From: Halioxenophilus aromaticivorans
GTDB lineage: Bacteria; Pseudomonadota; Gammaproteobacteria; Pseudomonadales; Cellvibrionaceae
Length of the DNA stretch: 64,000 bases
Reading direction: 5' to 3'
Assembly: GCF_042850945.1 (NCBI RefSeq)
Contig: NZ_AP031496.1
Coordinates: 2,294,001 to 2,358,000, forward strand
Below the pieces are notes generated by a model, which did not search any database, was not told where the DNA came from, and was given only the letters and a program-made list of their open reading frames with translations. Position numbers and translations under genes: made by a program. Positions 58,565 to 64,000 of the stretch are shown in pieces (position 1 is the first letter of the stretch; every line of letters starts with the position of its first letter).

Positions 58565-59584
58565 CTATAGCGCCGCCGTTTGCACGGGCTCGTTGGTGTT
58601 ATTGGCCACATTCACAAAAGGGCTCACTTGGCGGAAATACTCTAGTGATTTGGTCACCCGTTGTTCCGGGGTAAAATTTTGGGGTGCTCCATCGACATAC
58701 TTAAGCCTGGGGAGCAAGCCCTGGCCATTGGCCACCTGAATAGCCAAGCCGGGGCGGGCGTTAAGCTCCAACAGCATGGGGCCGCGGTGTCTGTCTAAAA
58801 CGATATCTACACCAAGGTAACCCAACTTGCTTACCTCGTAGCCTTGGGCGGCCAGCAATAGTAATTCTTCCCAATGGGGCACATTTAATTGCGAAAGAAC
58901 GGCTTTGGTATCGGGGTGATGGGTAACCGGACGACCCTTTTGCACGGCGCGTAGGGCACGCCCTGTGGCCATATCAATGCCCACGCCCACAGCCCCCTGG
59001 TGCAAGTTGGCTTTGCCGTCGGAGCTGCTTGTAGACAGCCGAGTCATGGCCATCACAGGGTAGCCTTTGTAAACAATCACGCGGATGTCTGGAACACCCT
59101 CAAAGGTAAACTGTTCAAATTCATCGGTGAAATGAATTAGGTCTTCAATAAGGGCGGCATCGGGCTTGCCGCCGAGACTGTGCAGGCCGCTGAGGGTATT
59201 GGATACGTGGCGGCATAGCTCCTCGTGGGTAATGGCCTTGCCGTTGGGTTTTACGTAATCTTCGCCTCTACGGCCAACAATGACCAAAATACCTTTGCCA
59301 CCACTGCCCTGGGCCGGCTTGATCACAAATTGTTCTTTATCTGCCAAGAATTCTTTGAGTTCAGCGATGTGGCCCTGCAGTCGGCATACCGCCAATAATT
59401 TGGGCACGGCAATACCGTGTTCGGTACACAGGCGTTTGGAAAAGTATTTGTTATCCACATTTGGGAACAAAAACCGTGGATTGTGCCTGGCAATCAACTG
59501 TACGTTGCGGTGGTTCATGCCGATGATGCCTTTTTGGGCCAACCAGTAAGGCGAGGCCAGGCGAAACCGTTTAAACCAACTCAT
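58565..59584 (-). CDS. RimK-like ATP-grasp ligase (alpha-L-glutamate ligase-like protein)
   Basis: A 339-residue ATP-grasp protein. FVIKPAQGSGGKGILVI is the ATP-binding loop, DIVLDRHRGPMLLELNARPGLAIQ provides the metal-binding Glu and Asn residues, and RLSTSSSDGKANLHQGAVG lies at the substrate side. It belongs to the group annotated as alpha-L-glutamate ligase-like, which pairs with a transglutaminase-like membrane protein and a retropepsin-like protein. The start overlaps the end of the upstream 7TM gene by 4 bases. It probably adds an amino acid or peptide to an unknown acceptor. Confidence 0.92.
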   Translation of the reverse strand: MSWFKRFRLASPYWLAQKGIIGMNHRNVQLIARHNPRFLFPNVDNKYFSKRLCTEHGIAVPKLLAVCRLQGHIAELKEFLADKEQFVIKPAQGSGGKGILVIVGRRGEDYVKPNGKAITHEELCRHVSNTLSGLHSLGGKPDAALIEDLIHFTDEFEQFTFEGVPDIRVIVYKGYPVMAMTRLSTSSSDGKANLHQGAVGVGIDMATGRALRAVQKGRPVTHHPDTKAVLSQLNVPHWEELLLLAAQGYEVSKLGYLGVDIVLDRHRGPMLLELNARPGLAIQVANGQGLLPRLKYVDGAPQNFTPEQRVTKSLEYFRQVSPFVNVANNTNEPVQTAAL

Positions 59585-61104
59585 TGATCGTGGCGCTCCA
59601 TGGGTTCAAATCGCCAGAGGTCGGAAAGGCGATAGCCGGAGTAACTGCCAATGGCAATAATTATGGCCAACAGCACCAACAGAAGCTCTGGGTAGAGGAA
59701 GATGGTATCGCTGACAAAGCCGTTGCTCATAAGCAGATAGGCCAAGCTGGCGGTGAGCAAGCTACCGGCAGATTCGATCATTACCTCACGGGGGCCGTCT
59801 TCATCCCACAGAATAGACATACGTTCTATCGTCCAAGACAGAATAATCATAGGGAAGAAGGTTACTTTTAGCCCTTCATGCCAGCCCAGTTTGGTACTCA
59901 GAATACCAATGGCGGCGTAAATAATGATCACAAACACCAGCACCGAGGCGATCCTGGGCACCAATAGCAGGTTCAAGTGGCTTAGGTAGGAGCGCAGCAC
60001 CAAGCCAACACCAACCACAACCACAAACAGCGCTAAGCCGGTGAACAATGAGGTTTGCAAAAAGGTGAGGGCAATCAATACCGGCATAAAGGTACCGGAG
60101 GTCCGAATACCAACCAGGTTGCGCAAGATCACCACAATTAAGGCCCCCAGAGGGATAACCAGGAGTAACTTAAAGGCATTTTGTTCTGATAGGGGCAAGC
60201 TGTAAATGGAGAAGTCCACCAGTGCTGCGCCTTCGCGGCTGGCTACGTCAACCGCGGTGCTGAACGCGGCTTGTTGGGTTTTGGTGGCGGCGAAGGTGAC
60301 ACGGGAGTTGACCCCGCCGAAGACCTCCAGCAAAGGCTCATTACTGCGCTGTAGCACCGCCACTTCGCTCCAGCGAACCTGGGCAATCTCTCGGTTATCC
60401 AATAAAAACCGACGGCCGCTGATGTCTACCTCTAACAGGTGGGTAATGTTTTGGGTGCGGGCTTCGTCGTCCATAAAGACGGCGCCAACCGGTTCTACCT
60501 TAAAGTTAGCCAGGGTCAAAATTTGGCCGATGCGCTGGTTGCGCTTCTCGGGCGAGCTGTATCCACGCAACAGCTCGTCGACTCTGCCGTCGGATGGCGA
60601 ATTCAGCCGTCGCATCAACTGCAGGGCACCCTCAAGGCCATCGGCCAGGGGCTTCTCGTTGATCAATGCTTCAGCGGATTGTCTTAATACATCGCTAAAA
60701 TTGGGTTTTATGGGCTTGAGTTCAGCCTGTTGGGGCGCGTCCACTGGATCGGGTTGGTGGCTGAGCGAGCGGAAGTACAGGATTTGTGGCCCAGACAGTT
60801 GCTCGCCGTGCCAGTGGGCTAGGCGCACACCGTTGTCTTCAATAATGTCGAAATTGTAGTCTACGGCGACGCTATCCAGGGCAAACACGCGGCTGCGGGG
60901 GTTGCTGTCAGGTAGGTTTAAGCGAACGTCTACTTCGGCCTCTGGGTCGGCTTCAAAAACAATTCGGGCCTCCAACTGCCATACTGATTCTTGTTCAGAG
61001 GCTAGTAGTGGGAATCCTAAGACGAGATGTTTGTAGATTGCGGCGCTGAAGCCAAGTACTAGTAAAACGGCAATCAGCAATTGCACTTGCTTTGCGGACG
61101 ACAC
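59581..61104 (-). CDS. Transglutaminase-like protein with seven transmembrane helices
   Basis: A 507-residue membrane protein. An N-terminal membrane segment (IAVLLVLGFSAAIYKHLVLG) is followed by a periplasmic region (residues 40-245) containing a transglutaminase-type fold whose catalytic Cys is not evident, so the name inactive transglutaminase fits. Seven hydrophobic helices follow from about residue 305 (LLLVIPLGALIVVILRNLVG onwards) to 500. It is the conserved partner of the ATP-grasp gene. It may present a periplasmic substrate or sense the wall; the exact role is unproven. Confidence 0.92.
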   Translation of the reverse strand: MSSAKQVQLLIAVLLVLGFSAAIYKHLVLGFPLLASEQESVWQLEARIVFEADPEAEVDVRLNLPDSNPRSRVFALDSVAVDYNFDIIEDNGVRLAHWHGEQLSGPQILYFRSLSHQPDPVDAPQQAELKPIKPNFSDVLRQSAEALINEKPLADGLEGALQLMRRLNSPSDGRVDELLRGYSSPEKRNQRIGQILTLANFKVEPVGAVFMDDEARTQNITHLLEVDISGRRFLLDNREIAQVRWSEVAVLQRSNEPLLEVFGGVNSRVTFAATKTQQAAFSTAVDVASREGAALVDFSIYSLPLSEQNAFKLLLVIPLGALIVVILRNLVGIRTSGTFMPVLIALTFLQTSLFTGLALFVVVVGVGLVLRSYLSHLNLLLVPRIASVLVFVIIIYAAIGILSTKLGWHEGLKVTFFPMIILSWTIERMSILWDEDGPREVMIESAGSLLTASLAYLLMSNGFVSDTIFLYPELLLVLLAIIIAIGSYSGYRLSDLWRFEPMERHDQ

Positions 61105-61218
61105 TCAGTATTTCCCCCGGTCTTTCCCTATCCTTGAATGGCTCATCAGGCTGGTGAGCCTAGCCCGAGACGAATGAGACCTGTCTCGGGGTAAGGTTAT
61201 ATTGTTGTAATACGATGA

Positions 61219-61244
61219 AAAGGGCCGAAGTCGGCCCTTTGATT
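61219..61244 (-). terminator. Intrinsic terminator after the retropepsin-like gene
   Basis: AAAGGGCCG (61219-61227) and CGGCCCTTT (61232-61240) form a 9-bp stem with a 4-base loop. On the minus strand it is followed by TTC, with the T run starting in the arm. It lies between the retropepsin-like gene and the 7TM gene, so the trio is split into two transcripts. Confidence 0.82.
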
Positions 61245-61287
61245 ATGTCTGGAGTTTACGCCAGCTGGTAGGGCTTTTGAACTTCTA

Positions 61288-62064
61288 TTATTGCCCCTGG
61301 GCTTGCTTGGCTGGCGCTTCTTGCTCGATGACTTCTTGCGGTGCTTCTACCTCTTCTTCGTTGGTGTTGTCCATGCCGTTGGCCAATGTCATGTACTTCT
61401 GGCTAACATCAACCACGGCTCTGCCACGCAGAAAGTTTCGGCCGATCAAGATGGGGTAATCGAAGCGCTCGCGATCAGCCAAGGTAACTTCTACGGTTTC
61501 GCGCAGAGTGCCCATGCGCAAATCCAATTCCACCACCTGGCGTCGTACGTTATCCACACCGTGCTGTTTGATTCTTACAGTGCGCACCACGGGAGCTTTA
61601 ACCTCTGACATATCATCAGAGCTGCGGTCGGTGACGGTAAACTGCACCCATTTGCGGCCATCTCGCTCAAATTCCACGATGTTTGAGGCATCAATGGAAG
61701 TTGTTTCCGCACCGGTGTCAATACGGGCCTTTTTACGCATATCAATGGACATAACATCCACATACTCGATGCGGCCAATAATGGCGATATCACCTTCCTT
61801 AGTTACCGCACCGCTGATAATGGTAGGGCATGCAACTGGGGCAGGGCAGGCGGCTTCTTTTTCAATTACCACGGGTTCGCAGGCCATAACCGGGGGCTCT
61901 TCAACCGCTGGCTCATCGATGGTGATGGGTTCCTCGGTATCTTCTATAACAACCGGTGGTTCTTCGACATTCGGCTTCGTGTTGAACAAACCACAACCGG
62001 TCAAAGTCAGCAGTGAGGCGACTAACGCCGCGCTGCGAAGATGACGACTAAACATTCGAGACAT
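61288..62064 (-). CDS. Retropepsin-like (putative ATP-dependent zinc protease) lipoprotein
   Basis: A 258-residue lipoprotein. Starting at MSRMFSRHLRS (62064) gives a lipoprotein signal ending LTLTGC, and a longer frame to 62163 would bury it. A Glu/Pro-rich linker (NVEEPPVVIEDTEEPITIDEP) precedes the retropepsin domain, with RKARIDTGAETTSIDAS supplying the active-site DTGA aspartate and YPILIGRNFLRGRAVVDVS its second half. One domain gives half a pepsin active site, so it should act as a dimer. The family is annotated as an ATP-dependent zinc protease by older inference that this sequence does not support. Confidence 0.9.
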   Translation of the reverse strand: MSRMFSRHLRSAALVASLLTLTGCGLFNTKPNVEEPPVVIEDTEEPITIDEPAVEEPPVMACEPVVIEKEAACPAPVACPTIISGAVTKEGDIAIIGRIEYVDVMSIDMRKKARIDTGAETTSIDASNIVEFERDGRKWVQFTVTDRSSDDMSEVKAPVVRTVRIKQHGVDNVRRQVVELDLRMGTLRETVEVTLADRERFDYPILIGRNFLRGRAVVDVSQKYMTLANGMDNTNEEEVEAPQEVIEQEAPAKQAQGQ

Positions 62065-62164
62065 TCCTAATCCTGTGATCCTTAATATGGTTTGCTGGCG
62101 CTGCGACGGTGGATTTACAAGTGTTTTACGAAAACGACTCACTTCGTGGCCGCTACCCAACAAA

Positions 62165-62663
62165 TTTGCGGCTGGGCACTGGGGGTAATCTGATCACCAT
62201 GGAGGCTTTTAACGGCTAATCCACTGCCTATGCGGGCTCTAATCTGGCCCGCAGATAACTACACACAGGCAATACTGTCTTCCCCCAATCGCGCGCGGCG
62301 CAAGAATACCAAAAGGACCGTGCTGCAACAAACCGGAGTGGTACTCAGGGAGGGATTAAATCTGGCTGGATTGGCGGGAGTTCATTGGTGGGGAAAAGTT
62401 CCCTGCTAACAAAAAGATAATGGTAACGAACAACTAACGAGCGGGTAGGTTTCCGACCTGGACGCTCGACAGTTTCTGTGGTGCCGTCACTTTTAGCACG
62501 CTAATTTGGCACGCCGTGCTCTGTTACTTGCGGTTGGTTGAAATATAACCGATTTGGGTATTAGAAAAAGCTATGATGCTATAACGGTTTGGTATTGCTG
62601 GCTTGCCGCTGTGGCGAGCAGGGCCGTATAGTCTTGCCACTATAAATACAACGGGGTACCCCC
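62165..62663. other. Intergenic region upstream of the vanA-like gene
   Basis: About 500 bases without a credible gene. ATAACCGATTTGGGTATT (62545-62562) and ATAACGGTTTGGTATT (62581-62596) are imperfect direct repeats 36 bases apart, close to the expected promoter of the oxygenase gene, and may bind a regulator. Nothing else stands out. Confidence 0.4.
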
Positions 62664-63704
62664 ATGCACATCCAAAATGCCTGGTATGTCGCAGCGACAG
62701 CTGAAGAAGTCACCGTCAAGCCCTTACGGCGTCGAATCTGTAATCAACCTATGGTGCTCTATCGAGATAGCAATGGGGCCGTCAAAGCTCTAGAAGACTT
62801 TTGCCCGCACCGCGGTGCGCCACTGTCTCTGGGGTTTGTTGAAGGCGATAACATTGTATGCGGCTATCACGGCCTCAAGATCGCCAGTGATGGCAGGCCA
62901 GACTCCATGCCTGGCCAGAATGTTAAAAATTTCCCCTGCGTGAAAGCCATTCCCAGTTTGGAATACGGTGGTTTTGTCTGGATTTGGCCGGGCGCCCCAG
63001 AGCAAGCCACGCGCGATGCCCTACCAAGCTTACCCTGGGCCGAGGGCGATGACTGGGCCTACGGTGGAGGACTATTCCACATCAAGTGCGATTATCGACT
63101 GATGATCGATAATCTTATGGACCTGACCCACGAAACCTATGTGCACGCCGATTCCATCGGCCAAAAGGAAATCGACGAAGCGCCGGTAAAATCCAGAGTG
63201 GATGGCGATACCGCAATCACCGAGCGCTACATGGAGAACGTCTCCGCGCCGCCATTCTGGCAGATGGCATTGCGGGCCAATGATTTGGCCGATGACGTGC
63301 CCGTGGACCGCTGGCAGATTTGCCGGTTTTCACCGCCCAGTCATGTCTTAATCGAAGTTGGGGTAGCCCACGCCGGCCATGGTGGCTACTCGGCGCCTGC
63401 GCAGCACAAAGCTGGCAGTGTGGTTGTGGATTTCATCACTCCAGAAACCGATGGCACCATGTGGTACTTCTGGGGCATGGCGAGAACCTTTAAGCCTCAA
63501 GATACCGAGCCCACTGAATCCATAAAGCAGGGCCAGGGCAAGATCTTCACAGAAGACCTCGAAATGCTGGAGCAACAGCAAGCCAACCTCGAGCACTACC
63601 CTGGTCGCCGTCTGCTAAAGCTCAATATCGATGCCGGCGGCGTCCTATCGCGGCGCATTATTGATCGGCTGATAAAGGCTGAGCAAAACGTCCCGGCAGT
63701 TTAA
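62664..63704 (+). CDS. Rieske oxygenase, vanillate O-demethylase oxygenase (VanA)-like
   Basis: A 346-residue VanA-type oxygenase, consistent with the family's roughly 350. The Rieske ligands are C47/H49 (CPHRG) and C66/H69 (CGYHG). The mononuclear iron site is in DNLMDLTHETYVHAD (D153, H156, H161). Family members remove methyl groups from vanillate and other methoxyaromatics, yielding formaldehyde, or oxidise related aromatics. The reductase partner VanB is not in the 296 bases that remain. It stands alone in the window, so the assignment to vanillate specifically is tentative. Confidence 0.9.
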   Translation: MHIQNAWYVAATAEEVTVKPLRRRICNQPMVLYRDSNGAVKALEDFCPHRGAPLSLGFVEGDNIVCGYHGLKIASDGRPDSMPGQNVKNFPCVKAIPSLEYGGFVWIWPGAPEQATRDALPSLPWAEGDDWAYGGGLFHIKCDYRLMIDNLMDLTHETYVHADSIGQKEIDEAPVKSRVDGDTAITERYMENVSAPPFWQMALRANDLADDVPVDRWQICRFSPPSHVLIEVGVAHAGHGGYSAPAQHKAGSVVVDFITPETDGTMWYFWGMARTFKPQDTEPTESIKQGQGKIFTEDLEMLEQQQANLEHYPGRRLLKLNIDAGGVLSRRIIDRLIKAEQNVPAV

Positions 63705-63749
63705 TCAGGTGCTAGGGCGATTTAGCCTACTTTGCAGTAGGTTTTAACC

Positions 63750-63782
63750 TTTGGCTTTGGTTCATGTATTACCAAAGCCAAA
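63750..63782. terminator. Hairpin after the vanA-like gene
   Basis: TTTGGCTTTGG and CCAAAGCCAAA form a perfect 11-bp stem around an 11-base loop, 45 bases after the stop. There is no strong U tract, so termination efficiency is uncertain. A second hairpin (CTCAAAGCC TTC GGCTTTGAG, 63869-63889) lies further on. No gene is seen in 63705-64000. Confidence 0.5.
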
Positions 63783-64000
63783 ACACCCTTTCCTCAGGTC
63801 AATTTTTTCTACCTTCGCGTAAATTTTTAAAGCCTGCGCAAGCCTCACATTTATTAGGAAGCTCTCAACTCAAAGCCTTCGGCTTTGAGGGGCGAATTGC
63901 GCACCTCGATTTTTTGCAGGATAGTAACTTGTGGTTTATTTTGCATGGTAAATCGTCACTTACCGCCATTCTGGTTTCTGCGGTTTTTCCTTACTGTTGT

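Noticed and set aside
60206..60859. 217-residue + strand frame opposite the 7TM gene
   Set aside because: Serine- and threonine-rich shadow of a good membrane-protein gene; no ribosome site.
63860..63944. 30-residue minus-strand frame (MQNKPQVTILQKIEV...) near the window end
   Set aside because: Too short, weak ribosome site, and it contains a hairpin; possibly real, but the sequence alone does not support it.
1..64000. CRISPR arrays
   Set aside because: No regularly spaced repeats of 23-40 bp with unique spacers were seen; the only tandem array (45990-46060) has no spacers.

Overview
The window looks like the chromosome of a marine-type gammaproteobacterium. It opens with a small MerR regulator followed by tRNA-Pro(GGG), the order usually found downstream of ihfA in Pseudomonas and relatives. 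TonB-dependent receptors sit beside AraC regulators of the ornithine-utilisation (OruR-like) layout, and CoA-thioester catabolic enzymes and short-chain dehydrogenases (SDRs) are very abundant (eight SDR genes or fragments). A Cellvibrionales/Spongiibacteraceae-like host is my inference; no 16S or ribosomal marker is present. The window is mostly accessory catabolic DNA.

Region 1 (1-2.3 kb): merR, tRNA-Pro with a perfect 28-bp inverted repeat at its 3' end, a small conserved-looking protein and an AraC regulator. Region 2 (2.4-24.1 kb): an IS3-family element abutting a truncated SDR, then a leftward beta-oxidation-like operon (crotonase/dehydrogenase fusion with a degenerate second half, thiolase, acyl-CoA dehydrogenase, enoyl-CoA hydratase, nitronate-monooxygenase-like flavoprotein). 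Next come AraC and MalT-like regulators, a membrane di-iron desaturase/hydroxylase, and a decayed TonB receptor cut by an IS407-type IS3 element with an exact 4-bp target duplication. The region ends with SDR, acyl-CoA dehydrogenase, acyl-CoA ligase and rubredoxin, then decayed DUF4345 and coniferyl-aldehyde-dehydrogenase-like genes. This cluster is partly dead and partly intact.

Region 3 (24.2-32.1 kb): an unrecognised 340-aa gene, a 54-residue small protein, then a MarR regulator divergent from an operon of Nramp-like transporter, FMN 2-hydroxyacid oxidase, FAD (GlcD/D-lactate-dehydrogenase-like) oxidase and a ThDP enzyme. A perfect 18-bp palindrome sits on the -35 box of that operon. The enzymes fit oxidation of both enantiomers of a 2-hydroxyacid to the 2-oxoacid, followed by decarboxylation or carboligation. 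The transporter lacks the canonical Nramp metal-binding motifs.

Region 4 (32.4-37.2 kb): a Kelch lipoprotein and a GH78 alpha-L-rhamnosidase lipoprotein. Region 5 (37.2-48.9 kb): an SDR and a CaiB-type CoA transferase with an AraC regulator, then a GntR regulator facing a seven-gene operon that ends at a strong terminator. The operon holds an aldehyde dehydrogenase fused to carboxymuconolactone-decarboxylase-like domains, four SDRs, a 3-hydroxyisobutyrate-dehydrogenase-family enzyme and a TIM-barrel isomerase-like protein. A perfect 22-bp palindrome marks the regulator/operon junction.

Region 6 (49.3-58.2 kb): an intact TonB receptor, an OruR-like AraC regulator, an SDR overlapping a Rieske oxygenase, a galM pseudogene carrying a structured MITE-like insertion, an SMP-30 lactonase and a VOC protein. 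Region 7 (58.5-64 kb): the conserved trio of RimK-like ATP-grasp ligase, transglutaminase-like 7TM protein and retropepsin-like lipoprotein, then a VanA-like Rieske oxygenase.
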